Source: Strigamia acuminata
Lineage: Eukaryota; Arthropoda; Chilopoda; Geophilomorpha; Linotaeniidae
Length of the DNA stretch: 64,000 bases
Assembly: GCA_949358305.1 (NCBI GenBank)
Contig: OX442321.1
Coordinates: 8,457,605-8,521,604, forward strand
Direction of reading: 5' to 3'
Numbering within the stretch: position 1 is the stretch's first letter; each line of letters opens with the position of its first letter. Positions 1 through 12,244 of this stretch are shown piece by piece. The notes under the pieces are model-generated. The model worked only from the letters and a program-made list of their open reading frames with translations, was not told the origin of the DNA and made no database searches. The position numbers and the translations under genes were made by a program.

Positions 1-484
1 ACGTCTGCAAAGATAAATAAACAAATCGATAAAATGCAGTCAATAGAAATAGCTAAGCGAATGGTATACTCGGTTTATCGTTAGAAGCCATTCTGTTTTC
101 CGTGTTTCTGTAGTTTTTAGTTTTTTTTTAAACCGTTTCGTTTCACTTACCAATTTCAGTTCACGAAATTTGGATTAACTAGTGCAAGGTTTATCGGAAG
201 TTGATGGTTATTGATGGTATAATACAATGCAGTTCTGTGATGTTTTGTTTGTGCAGGTATTAAAGATAAGAAATCATCATCTTCGGACAATTGAAAATTC
301 ACAATTGATTAAAGTCGACCTAACAGCTGAGCGAGAATGTTATTGTTGTTGGGAAAACGTGAAACCACCAACTAAGATTAGTTCTTGAATTACGTCACAG
401 CTTAAACGAGGTAATGATAAAACCTGGATTCTCGTGGTGTTAACTAGTGGACGAATACGACGATCTTCGAGAGTCGTTTGAAAT
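1..484. other. 5' flank of the ZRSR2-type gene
   Basis: There is no supportable coding exon before the ATG at 485. The stretch probably holds the promoter and 5' untranslated sequence; a GT-rich donor-like site near 419 could end a non-coding exon. I see no RNA gene or repeat. Confidence 0.4.
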
Positions 485-2784
485 ATGTCTATGGATGATT
501 GTTTCCGGGCGGCTAAACTGAGGTGAAATTAAATTCTGGTGGTTGACCGATGTATTGTAAATTTTTCGTTCGCAGCTATAAAAAATACCGCGTGTTTATA
601 AAAAAAATGCGAAGAAAACGAATCCGTCAAGAACGAGCGAAGACGAGAGATGAAACGGAATGTGCAGAAGACGAAGTCGAAAGTTCAGAGAATGTTGTTT
701 TTGGACCGGTTAATGAACTGTTAAAGTGTTACGATCAGGATAACGAGAGGTTTATTATTGATTAATTGATCGATTGATTGTTTTTAAATTTGTTTTTTTT
801 TTAGAATTTTTAATTGTTTTAATAAAATTACAGGGAAATCCAACACAATCTATGGCTGGAAAGGGAAAAGATGGCGCAGGAAGCGTTTTTAAAAGAAAAA
901 GAAAGAAAGGAAAAAATAAAACAAGATACCGCCTACCGAGAGGTTTTTATTTATTTAACAAGATTAGACGAGTTATATTGTGACTATTATTTATTATTTC
1001 AGAAAAAAATTCGCGAGGAGTGGGAAAAACAACAGGCGAATGATAAAGAAGAAAAAGATAAACAAACATTGGCGGAGCAGTCAAAGAAAGAACGAGAGGT
1101 GATTTACGAACTAAAAGGAATTGGAAAAGTGTTAATATATCCATTTACTGCGAATAAGAAAGCATTTAGCGCTTTGATTATCGAATTGCATAAACTTAAA
1201 TACATTTTGCCCTTGACATTTATCACATTTTTGTTGCCTGATACCAGAAATCACCAGTTTTTGTATCTTTTATGTACATTTACGTTTGCAAACACAATTT
1301 CCTATGGTGTTTCAAATGTATACATCTATTTGCATCATTTCCTTATTTAGGCAGCTCTATTGAAAGAAATCTCAACACAACCGACGAAAGTAAAACCATC
1401 CATCTTCTCTTTTTAAACTTTTGCTAATTATTTTGTGTTAAATCACAGCCACAGTGTGATGGACCGAGTCATAACCCAGAACCACCGCTTAATTTTGGAA
1501 CTGAAATGGATCGCGATAATTGTCCGTTCTTCTTAAAGACTGGAGCGTGTAGATTCGGTGACAGGTATAAAAGTTGAATTTTTTTAAAAAAAGAATGTGA
1601 AAATGATCGTTTTAATATGTCGTTTAGATGTTCCAGAGTCCATAATCGTCCATCTTTAAGTAATATAATCCTCATTCCAAATATGTACAGCCATTTTAGT
1701 ATGGACGAGAGTTTCAGAGACGAGTACGATACGGATATTGCTCTTGAATACGAAGAGACGGAAACGTACAACCATTTCAGGTTTTGTTGGTGTATATTTT
1801 TAATGCGATTGTAATTTAATAATTGTATATTTTTTAGAGAGTTTTACGAAGATGTTACGCGCGAGTTTAAAAAGATAGGGAGAGTTATTCAGTTTAAAAC
1901 TTGCTGTAATCACGAGCCACATTTGCGAGGGAATGTTTACGTTCAATATCAGTTGTAAGTGTTATTGGTGGAAGCGTCGATGTTATACTAATGCTAATAC
2001 GGTTAATTTGTGTTTTGAAAGTGAGGATGATGCTCTAACGGCTTTTAAGAAATTTAATGGTCGCTGGTATGCGGGAAAGCAAATTTCGTGCGAATTTGCA
2101 ACTATCGCGAGGTGGAAGACGGCAATTTGTGGTAAATGTTGATTAAATTATTGCGTTTTCTTAATGAAATGTGTAATTTTAATTAGGGCTTTACGCAAGC
2201 AAACGATGTCCGAAAGGAAGAAGCTGTAATTTCTTGCATGTATTCAAAAATCCGAGAAATGAATTCCACGCAGCAGATTTTGATTATCATACGAAAAACC
2301 TCAACTCGAGTCACAGGTTTGGAATTGTCTTTTTTTCTTCTAGTGTGGTCGTAAATAATTAAGTCAAATTGGTTTAGATCGTCGCGAAGCGCTTCATATT
2401 CGAGCCAAAATAAATTCTCAAGGAGTAGCGAATTGAGATCAAGAAGCAGATCAAAATCGACAGAAAGATCATCAAAACATAAAAGAAAGCGATCCAAAAA
2501 GTGATTATTATTTGCCATTATTTAATTATTTGTTAATTTATTTTGGAATTTCTTCAGATCCAGAACGAGATCTTCTAGTCGTGATAAATATATACGGTGC
2601 GATTTAAAAACCGAACAGAAGAGGTAAATAATTGAATATATTAAATATATAAAATGATTAATTTGGCGTTGAAATACGAAATAGATCAAAGAAGAAATCA
2701 AAAAGAGCGAAAAAGAAGAAATTGTCCCACCGTAACCATTCGGACAAATACGATTCAAGGTCGGGCTCTTCTTCAGAGAACTGA
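485..2784 (+). CDS. ZRSR2: U2AF35-related splicing factor (ZRSR2/URP type)
   Basis: The product should recognise 3' splice sites of U12-type introns in the nucleus, the known role of ZRSR2. Thirteen exons give a continuous 456-residue frame: 485-522, 576-749, 834-942, 1003-1098, 1351-1389, 1449-1564, 1628-1780, 1838-1954, 2022-2131, 2187-2316, 2378-2500, 2558-2623, 2685-2784. The N-terminus carries the family's YKKYR motif and a charged Glu/Lys helix. Next come a CCCH zinc finger ([18 protein letters not shown]...H), an atypical RRM containing [13 protein letters not shown] and [10 protein letters not shown], and a second CCCH finger ([14 protein letters not shown]). A basic Arg/Ser tail ends the protein. 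The start was chosen because exon 1 splices in frame onto the conserved KKYR exon. If the intron after 2500 is retained, a TGA at 2502-2504 gives a shorter tail. Confidence 0.93.
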
Positions 2785-4284
2785 AAGTGAAAAGAGCAAA
2801 TTATTTCGAGTTTTGCGCGAAGGGAAAAAACTGCTGTCAACTTAGTAAGAAAAACTCCACTCCACTCCACAAATTAATGTGCCCTCAAAGTAAAACTTGA
2901 TCAACTCAAACAGGAAATATGTTTATTAATAATTTCTGCATTGTTACAACATTGCGTTTCATGATAAAAAATAAACAACTTTAATAAGAGTCAAGCCATT
3001 CATGTTTCTCTTTAAATTCTTCTCCCTGAAAAGTTGGAATGTTGATTACCAGTTTAATTGACTCGTATAAAATAGCTAATTACAATCGTATCTTGACAAT
3101 ATTAAGTACATGGAACGAGAAATTAATTTAAGGCAGAGGAGAACTAGTTTGGTGTGTTGCGAAACAACCACAAACAAGGTGCAATTCCGTGTAGAAATCT
3201 AGTATTAAAAATGCATAGCAGCCCGTCACCAACAAAAGAAATAGAAGTGCACAATATGACAACAACAAAAAGCCACAAGAATTTTTTTTTTGTTAATAAA
3301 AACAAAGAGAACACATCAATATTATGGAGTGAAATAGGAAACCCCATGCAAACGGTTAAGGGATAACGTTAATCTAATGCTCAATCCACAGCAGTGTTTT
3401 CCTCCGCTTAGCCTAGACCATGATCTTCGAAAAATCCCTGCGGAGTTTCCTCCTACAAAAGAAAACATTGACATTTTTATAACGGTTTGTTAGATATTTA
3501 TTTCGTCCAAATGCAAATACAAAAACCCTTCAACCAAAGGGACATCTTTATTTGAAGAATATCAAACTCTACAGCTTAAAATAACGCATGCATAGAATAA
3601 TAGAATAAATAGACGGCTATTGGTTATTTTTCGAGTTAAATAAACGTTAGTAAAGCTTTTGGTTAATAGACAAAACAGTTGTCATGCGTGCGAAGGAGTT
3701 AGATGAGACCATTCTCCCTCAGAGCAGTTTCTAATATTTCATCCTTAAGGGGAGAGAGAGAGATAGTAATTATAATATCATAATAATAAGCGTTGAACAC
3801 ATTTTTAAATTGCTTAGTTCAGTATACAATATATTCTTTTATGTACATATAGAATTCGATACCTTAAAATTCAAATTTGCGGAAAATTTACTATTTCTTT
3901 ATATCGTCATGGATTATTTCGAACTACACATAAAAACGAATAAAAGTAAGAAAACGAAAATAAAATAAGAAAGCGGTGCAAGTTAAGAGATAGAGACTAC
4001 AAGACGCTTAAGAACCCTCAACATATGTGATGTTAAGCAGACAGCTCACGACACGTAGCTGGATCAAGTTCATGATTCTTAAGAGCAAAAAAAAAATAAA
4101 AAATAAAAAATAAAAATAAAAATTAATCAAATGAATAAAAACATTACATTCTGTGTGTGTTTTAATAAAAAGAGAAATGAGTTGAAACATGAATTTAGCA
4201 CCACCTTGCGAGGTAATTTTTACACAAAGTTTTCAGCAATGATTATCCACGCATTTGATATGGGGGAAAATGACTAGACGTGTT
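2785..4284. other. Convergent 3' regions of ZRSR2 (+) and AP-1 sigma (-)
   Basis: No coding exon can be supported here. An AATAAA lies near 2968 on the + strand, shortly after the ZRSR2 stop. On the minus strand several AATAAA signals (TTTATT on +, for example near 3497 and 3547) could end the AP-1 sigma transcript. Short A-rich runs (4087-4125) are simple sequence. Confidence 0.5.
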
Positions 4285-5119
4285 TTAAATAAAACCCAAT
4301 TCTTTGAGTGCGCCTTCCATCGCCTCGTCCTTTTGGGAAAAAAAGAAAGACAAAGGAAAGAAAATTGTAAAGGTTAGGTTATCAGAGGCTAACAAGGATG
4401 AAATAATGGCATAAAATCACAAGAAAATCAAACACGCAGCATTACTAAACGTTTACAAAATCATATCAAGCTCGTTATTTAAATATTTTCTCACCTCCTG
4501 CAACAGGTCTTGGGCAGCGATGGCTTTCAGCACGTTTTTCTTGCTCGTTTCTTGTATTTCTCCACCTAAGAGGAGCTCATCTAACATAAAATATGCCTTT
4601 TCGAAGTTGAAAATGATGTCCAACTCGCAAACCTGCAAAAAAAAAAATCGAAATTGTGAGAAAATTACCAAACTTCCGGTACCCCTTTCCGCTTTATTAC
4701 GCTGCCGAAATATTTATCCAGTAACTCCACGTAGCGATGAATTATTTCTAGTGTCAATAATTCGTTGTCGGATTGTTCAATGGCACAGCAAAAGTACAAA
4801 CTCGCGTACCTTTAATAACATATTTGTCATTATTTGTAATTCTATCGACGTTTACGTGCTTGCGGCAAGCGCATACCTTTTGTATACAATCTTTAACTCT
4901 TTCCACTCGAGAAAACTACACATTTTCGGCTTCCTTGCCAATATTGTCGTGATCAATTCACGAGTGATTTTCTTCTTCACTTTGTCCGGATACGCATCGT
5001 ACCATTTCTGCAATCTTAGTTTTCCTTGACGACTGAATAACAACATAAATTGCATCTGAAAATTAAGCTTAATGTTAATTGATTCACCAAAAAAGCATAA
5101 ATCACTCGACTTTTACCAT
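4285..5119 (-). CDS. AP1S: AP-1 complex sigma subunit
   Basis: This is the small chain of the clathrin adaptor AP-1, which sorts cargo at the trans-Golgi and endosomes. Five minus-strand exons (5119-5117, 5055-4877, 4809-4701, 4632-4495, 4329-4285) give 157 residues, the usual family length. Diagnostic segments are [38 protein letters not shown], the sigma signature around [15 protein letters not shown], and [19 protein letters not shown] followed by [12 protein letters not shown]. The first exon appears to be a lone ATG directly before a GT donor (5116-5115), as in vertebrate AP1S1, so the protein would begin with two Met; starting at 5055 would lose one residue. Orthology to AP1S1, S2 or S3 cannot be resolved because invertebrates usually have one gene. 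Confidence 0.94.
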
Positions 5120-5432
5120 GTTATTGGAGAGTGAGACTAGATTACAGGGCAAAAGCAATGATCACAAAGTCGCCATTTGCATGATGTCACCATAATGAGC
5201 GAGAAAACCAGAAACGAAAACGGAACAGGAAATACTACCAACAAAAATTAATAGAAACCCCCAGTTGGGTTCCGGACGTTAATATTTATCTGTACTTTAA
5301 TCCGCACTTCGCATCACATGATTTAAGTCTTAGTGTAGTGAGTCAAGTCACGCATTGACAGTCATGTGATTGCAGCCCAACATTCAACCACTTCAACGTT
5401 TAGCTGTAGTGACCGCACGTGATTTGTCAAAC
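5120..5432. promoter_or_regulatory. Shared divergent promoter region of AP1S and MFSD1
   Basis: Only 313 bases separate the AP-1 sigma start (minus) from the MFSD1 start (plus), so both promoters and both 5' UTRs must lie here. I see no clear TATA box. An in-frame TTG at 5370 precedes the MFSD1 ATG, but it is unlikely to initiate. Confidence 0.5.
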
Positions 5433-7877
5433 ATGGACGACGAAAACTCTCCGTTGCTCGTTGAGCGGAAACCTGTCCGCCCAATTAATGAAGGTACCGA
5501 TGAAACAGAAGCGGGATTGAGTGGATGTGGAGCTACGTTATGCTGCAATCCTTTTCGACCGTTCCATCGATTTGTGACTGTAATATTTATGTGTTTTTTG
5601 AGTTTCGGTAAGTTTTTGTGTCGAGTCAATAAAACAGCTTTTATCTCTCCAATTTGTACTCTGCAGGTAGTTATTTTTGTTATGACAATCCTGGAGCTCT
5701 TCAAACTAGCATTAAAGAAGTTATGCATATATCAACGGCGGAGTTTATGCAGTTTTATGCGTGGTACTCGTGGCCCAATGTATTTCTCTCCTTTTTCGGA
5801 GGATTTCTTATTGATAGAGTATTCGGTATCCGCTTAGGTGCAATCATTTTTGCGTCGTTTGTGATGGGTGGACAGGTGAAATAATTGAAAATTAAATAAA
5901 TTTGTAATTGAGTATTTATTTTATTTTTTTGTTAGTTGGTGTTTGCTGCCGGTGCTTTTGCGAAGAGTTATATTCTAATGATCGCGGGACGATTCATTTT
6001 TGGGTAATTTACCTGTTTAAATTGCAAAAAACATTGGAATTTATGGAAAAATCTTTTGTTAAAATAGCATTGGGGGTGAATCCTTAGCTGTTTCACAAAA
6101 TACTTACGCGGTAAGCTGGTTTTATGGCAAGGAATTAAACATGGTGTTTGGACTTCAGCTTAGTTTTGCAAGGATTGTAAGTATTTAAATTCTTTGTTTT
6201 CATCGTTTTGTGAACATAATATTTTTATCTGATGTTTGCAGGGAAGTACGGTTAATTTCCTCGTCATGCAACCCATTTACGATGCACTTTCATCGAGTAA
6301 CAAGGGCTACACCTTATTGGGACTTGCCCTACTGATCGGTAAATTATATTAATTAATATATGGATAAAGATTTGAGCAGTAATTACGTTACAGCTGCATT
6401 GACTACACTTATATCATTGGCCTGCGCAATTATTCTTGCGTTTCTTGACAGAAGAGCTGAAAGAATATTAAATAAACAAAGCACCGGCACGGGTAAATGT
6501 TAACATTTTATCCGATCTTTAGTCTTTTTAGTGTGTAATGATTTTTGCTATTTTTAGGAGAAGTTATACGGTTTAGGGATATTTTGTACTTTCCCGTCTC
6601 ATTTTGGTTAATATCCGTCATTTGCGTGGCTTACTACGTTACCATTTTTCCTTTCATCGGACTCGGGAAGTAAGTTTGCTCAATTGCTCTATTTAAATGC
6701 TCAATTTTGCAACCACATTAACACGGAAATGTTATTATTACAGTGAATTTTTTACACACAAGTTTGGACTGACTATCCCTAATGCCAATGTCGTAACGAG
6801 TCTCGTGTACAGTTTATCAGCAGTTGCCTCACCACTTCTTGGTTATCTAATAGACAGAACCGGTCGTAATGTAATGTGGGTCTTCTTTGCAGTGCTGTTG
6901 ACAATCCTAAGCCACGGAACATTAGCATTTACATTCATCAATCCATTTGTGGCTATGGTGAGTAGCGAAGAAACAGAAACAAAAATAGTTTGGTCGTTGA
7001 TGTTGGCATTTGCAGGTTTTTATGGGCATTTCGTATTCGATGTTAGCCAGTGCGCTCTGGCCAATGGTCGCATTCATCATTCCTTCGCATCAATTGGGCA
7101 CGGCTTATGGAATGTTAGTACACATTTGTGAAGGTTTTATTTCTGAAAATTTTTGTAAAAGTAACTTCTGTTATTAGCATGCAGTCGGTTCAAAATTTAG
7201 GACTTGCAGTATTCGCAATAATATCAGGCAATATTGTAGATAATTCCGGCTATTTAGTCCTCGAAGTGCTGAATGTAGCCTGTTTATGCGGTAAGTTTTA
7301 TTTTTTTACGGTAGAATGTTAATTAATTTTTCATTTTGATAGTCGCGTTGTTGTGCGTGGTCGTTTTATGGATACTCGACATGGAGCGCGGAGGAAAGCT
7401 GAATTTGTCAACGGCTCAGCGGAAATTAATTGCCAAAGAACTCGAGTAAGGGATCCAAAGGAAAGGTGAGCTTTGTTTTGCTTTAAAACACCGGCTAATG
7501 AGTTATTTGGTTTCCTGAAACCTTAGAACAACTGAAAGACTTGAACAAGATAGATTATTTGCGTCAGGTTCAATGGCCGACGTTACTCCTCAGGATTTAT
7601 TGCATTCGAGAACTGATTTTTCCATACGGAACCGGTACCTCTCTAGATTAGGTGCTACGGTACGTTGAAAGTAGGTTTCCGACAAGCCTAACGTCATCGA
7701 ACTTAATATTCTTTTTTTTTTTTGCGTTATTTTGCAGCAAATATTCACAATTTTTTTTTTCTTTGTAGTTTTTTTTTTACTTGAATTGGCTAATCGCATT
7801 TTTTTTTTAATTTTCAGTTGCCATCTCATTACGATAGCTCAGTTTGTGCATTGAGTCACAGAACGGGATTGAAATGA
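5433..7877 (+). CDS. MFSD1: MFSD1-like lysosomal MFS transporter
   Basis: This is a major facilitator protein; mammalian MFSD1 exports dipeptides from lysosomes with the partner GLMP. The start is the ATG at 5433 (MDDENSPLLVE), which puts an acidic dileucine lysosomal sorting motif (ENSPLL) at the N-terminus. Family landmarks follow across about a dozen exons: SYFCYDNPGALQT, FYAWYSWPNVFLSFFGGFL, DRVFGIRLG, GGESLAVSQNTYAVSWF, KELNMVFGLQLS, FPFIGLG, DRTGRNVMW and QLGTAYGIMQSVQNLGLA. The last transmembrane exon (from 7343) reads LDMERGGKLNLSTAQRKLIAKELE. It then either stops at TAA 7447-7449 or splices from the GTAAGG donor at 7446 to 7528 and on to 7818. The spliced form adds a cytosolic tail (TTERLEQDRLFASGSMADV... 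TDFSIRNRYLSRLGATLPSHY) and stops at 7875-7877. Confidence 0.93.
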
Positions 7878-8825
7878 TAATGATAGACCCAAGTCTCACT
7901 GTCGATACTTTTTATTGTTTTATTTTCTTTGTTTTTTAATTTAATGTTTTAAGACATTTTAAACGGAATCTCCATATTTGTCCATATTATATACGATTTT
8001 AATTTTTGTAGTGATCTACATTGTTTCCGTTTGATTCGTACGATTTTGTCGTGGGAAAACTCACGTACGGGTTTTTTTTTTGTTTAAGTTGTTTGTATTC
8101 TCTATACTTTGTGATTTTGTTTCTAGTTTTGTGTTTGGTTGCGTGAAGTTGATGAAGTTTGTCATTTAAAACCGCTGATCATTAGGAACTGTACTCGCTT
8201 GTCAGAGTTGATATTTTATATACGAATTTTTTTCATGATTTGGAAGATCTTTAAAAAGTACATGTAGTAATAGTCTTCCTCGTGATTGGCTACACATATC
8301 AGTGCAGACTTTATACAATGTTCACGGAGATGTGATTTTAAGTCTTTGTAAGATTTATTCTTTTTTTAGGTTTATGTTTCGTGACGATAAGCTAATTTTT
8401 TTCTTTTTTTCTTTTTCTTTTTCTTTTTTGCAATTTAAGGAAATTGTTTTCATGTAATTCTGTGTAAATGTTAGGAGAAAATTCTAAATCCAAATTGCTA
8501 TATTTTTGTAGTATAAATAATAATAATAATAATAATAAAAAAATCCGATACATATTTCATGTTTGCTTTTAGGGATACAGGCGGAAGAAAGAAATATTTT
8601 AATGACCACGGATGTTGTGGATTTTGAATAAGACATTTTTCTGTGATTAAATTTTGTTCTGGACCTGTACACCTAAATAATTGATCGAAAAATACATGTA
8701 ATCTTGTTGAAAAATAAAAAAACATAAATTAAATTATTTACATCTCTTGTTTTATAAATTCTATAAATCAAAATAGCTTAAGACGACTATCGATAGAGGG
8801 CAGAACACCGAGGATTACAAGAGCG
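7878..8825. other. MFSD1 3' UTR and ALG9 upstream region
   Basis: There is no coding exon. T-rich sequence, a short (ATA)n run at about 8514-8537 and an AATAAA near 8713 suggest a long 3' UTR ending around 8.73 kb. The ALG9 promoter would then occupy the last hundred bases. Confidence 0.5.
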
Positions 8826-11617
8826 ATGGTTGGGCATTCCCTTAAAAGTAGACAAAACCAAACAAATGCCAAGTCGAAGAAATCTAATGGCAAAAAGAAT
8901 ACTGTTAATCAACCGTAAGCTATAATGTCCTGACTTAAAAATCTAGATAATATTAAATTGTTGTTTTATTTGATCAGGACTGGTGCCACGCACAGCACCG
9001 GAGCAGCATCGTATATTGATCCATGGGCTCCTTCTGCACACAGTGCATTGAAAGCGCTTTTATCAGCGAGATTGTGCGCTGCAGTGTGGAATAATATATC
9101 TGATTGTGACGAAACATACAACTATTGGGAACCCGTAGGTTTATTCCGTAGTTAAATCGCTGAAAAAATTTAACTTGAATGTAATTTCAGACTCATTTCC
9201 TTCTGTACGGTTCGGGATTCCAAACATGGGAATATTCTCCATTGTACGCAATCCGTTCGTACGCGTACATTCTTCTACATGCTTTTCCAGGATGGTTATA
9301 CAGTAATTTACTCCAAGCTAATAAAGTATATTTAATTAATTAAAATACTATTATGGGCAATCGACGGTAATTTATTTTTTATCGTAGGTCTTAGTGTTTT
9401 ATTTCATTCGATGTCTTTTAGGATTTATCTGCGCGGTGTGTGAGGTTTATTTCTATAAGTAAGCAATTTAAGATTACTGTTTGAATGTTTAAAAAGATAT
9501 TATTTTCTTTTACAGAGCTGTATGTCACAGATTTGGGAATCACGTCGGAAGGATGACATTAATATTTCTTTTATTTGGTGCTGGAATGTTTATTTCGAGC
9601 ACTGCTTTTCTACCAAGTAGTTTTGCTATGTATTGCACGCTCTTGACAGTAGGTACCTGGGGCTATCAAAAATATTCGGTACTTTTGGCAATGTTATTTT
9701 ATGACTCGCAGAATTGCATCGGTAATTGTTAGTTTTTGTTTTAGCTCGCAATTATTTCCGTGGCGACGAGTACATTCATTGGTTGGCCATTTACGGCGGT
9801 TTTAGGGTAAATGTTCCCAGTGGTTAATTTTAAGTTGTTAATTCGTACGATGTTTTATTATTTTTTTTTGCAGCTTGCCTGTTGCTATTGATGTAATGTT
9901 TATTCAAAAGAAATTCGGTTTATTTGTGAAATGGTGCTTGCTCGCTGTTTTATTTCTTTTGGTAATTCGATTAATTTGTTGGAATTGAGATTTTCTGTAA
10001 TTTTACTCGTTTTCCCGATAGATTCCTGTTATTCAACTCGACTCGTACTTCTATGGGAAATTTGTGTGCGCACCCATCAACATCATTTTGTATAATGTCT
10101 TTAGTACTCACGGACCAAATATTTATGGTAACTTTTTGTTACATCGCAATACCGTAATTATTATTTTTTATTTCTTTTCCTGATTTTTATAGGAGTAGAA
10201 TCGTGGACATTTTACTTCATAAATGGATTTTTAAATTTCAATTTTGTATTTCTCGCTTCACTTTTTGTTCTTCCCATCATGGTAATCGATACCTCTTGTT
10301 TAAGTTTTGTAACGTTTTCTAACGTTATGTTTATATTTGAATAGCTACTGGAGCACTGCGTGATGGAAGTACCGAAACAAAGTATTTTTTAAGTCTACTA
10401 ATTGAGAAATCGATGATATTAATTTTTATGTTGTTGGTAGGCAGTTGGTACATATCATTAACGATGTGTCCTCTGTACGTATGGATTGCAATATTTTTTT
10501 TAATGCCACATAAGGTTAGTTTGTTTTCATGACTTAAAATTAGCATAATTTATTTTATTTTTCCTCCGAAGGAAGAACGATTTCTCTTTCCAATATATCC
10601 GTTAATTTGTTTATGCTCTGCTATAACTGTAAATTCAGTGCAAGTAAGTCGTTTATCTGGATTTGATTAAATGTTCCATTATTTAAAAAAATATCACTTT
10701 ATTTCAGAAACTTTGGTTTCAAATGTTTACACGGAACAAAAAGAAACATTATTTAGATTCAACAGTTTTTCTCGCCATCTTTTTCGGTGCGTTAACGTCA
10801 GCAATTTCCGTTTTGCGAATTATAAACTTATATAGAGGTACGTATGGAAGTGTTATTTAAAATTTTTTTTATACAGAAAACAAATACAAATTTTGCATTA
10901 CAGGTTACCACGCCTCGTTCGAAACGTATTTGACGTTGGGTCAGTTAGCTTCTGAAGAAACGACTACACGTCATACAAATATTTGTGTTGGAAAAGAGTG
11001 GTATCGTTTTCCAAGTAGTTTTTTCCTTCCAGACAGGTTGGTTCATTTAAAATTAATATATTCATCTTTGAATGAGAAAAATACAGTTTTTTAAATATTT
11101 TTTTTTAGTTGGAATTTGCAATTTATTCAGTCAGAATTTCGTGGTCAGTTGCCGCAGCAATACAGTAAACATAGAAATGCTACTTCACTTATTCCAAATC
11201 ACACGAATGATCAAAACTTGGAAGAAATCTCACGTTATGTAAGCAGTTAGAGCTTCACAATGTACATAATTGATTGAATTTTTTTTGCTTTGGTCGATAG
11301 ATCGATATTAAACTATGTCATTACTTGGTTGATCTTGATTTACCAAAAGCAACGGCCAAAGAACCTAGGTATTCTACTATGGAAAATGATTGGATGGTAA
11401 TTTCTACTACACCGTTTTTAGATTCAGAAAAGTGTGTTAACAAATTGTAGATAATAAATTACGAGCAACTAAATTAATAAATTGATTATTTTCCAGGTCT
11501 CATCGCTTTTTCCGTGCTTTTTACATTCCATTTTTTAGCGACATCTACTGCCAGTACGCAAACTATAATTTACTCAAATCTCGGCATCGGAGAAATGAAG
11601 AACATCACCACAAATAA
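8826..11617 (+). CDS. ALG9: ALG9-type alpha-1,2-mannosyltransferase
   Basis: A polytopic ER enzyme of family GT22 that adds the dolichol-phosphate-mannose-dependent alpha-1,2 mannoses (seventh and ninth) to the lipid-linked N-glycan precursor in the ER lumen. The hallmark first luminal loop is clear in exon 2: ALKALLSARLCAAVWNNISDCDETYNYWEP, split here only for reading, with the acidic DCDE pair expected to be catalytic. Later exons give GFQTWEYSPLYAIRSYAY, ALPSSF-type loop (AFLPSSFAMY), GWPFTAVLGLP, YGKFVCAPINIILYNVF, HKEERFLFPIYPLICL, VCVGKEWYRFPSSFFLPD, SEFRGQLPQQY and RFFRAFYIPFFSDIYCQYANY. The protein ends at TAA 11615-11617. About fourteen short-intron exons were followed. The N-terminal 30 residues are basic and polar and not conserved, so the start could be wrong by a few codons. 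Confidence 0.94.
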
Positions 11618-12244
11618 AAGAATTGATTATCTTCGTAAACCATTCAAATTTTTCTCATTTTTGATATAAATAAAAATTTAAAAAAATTTTAATTTTCATT
11701 AAAGATGATTATAAATTAAGAATTCAAACATGAGTCGAAAACTGAAAATTTATTCTTGGATGAATTAATAAATTTGTTGTTTGGTGTTTGTTTGAAATTT
11801 CCATTAATTTAGTTGTTGTTTTATCATAAAATGTAAAATGATTGCATAAAAAAATCTATTTATTGAGTGAGTGGTTATTGGACATTTTGACTACAGAGGT
11901 CGGCACCGTCTAAGTTGAATCTACGGCTCAGAACTGAGAAGATTCGTCGGATTGTACGTGACCGTCTAGGAATATAAACAATTGTTTTCTAATGCAGATT
12001 TTGATCATTTCGTCCAGCCCGGAACTCAAGTTATCTTTTTTAGTTTTTGTGCATATACTTAGGAATCGTTTAGTACTATGCAGTTGAATAAAACTTGAGT
12101 AAGATAACCATTTCCTTAATTTGAACATTTTATGTTCGTTTGCGTCACGAGAAAAATATTTTTTCACACTTTTTCTTGATCCCACATTCCAATCGAAAAA
12201 TCGGAATTTTAAACCGAACAATTTTTTGAATAATTCCAGGAGTT
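11618..12244. other. ALG9 3' UTR and AMBRA1 upstream region
   Basis: No supportable exon. An AATAAA at about 11668, 50 bases after the ALG9 stop, is a good poly(A) signal. The remainder should include the AMBRA1 promoter and leader. Confidence 0.5.

Noticed and set aside
3144-3366. Small open frames on both strands between ZRSR2 and AP1S
   Set aside because: Not flanked by coding exons and no similarity to known proteins; consistent with 3' UTR.
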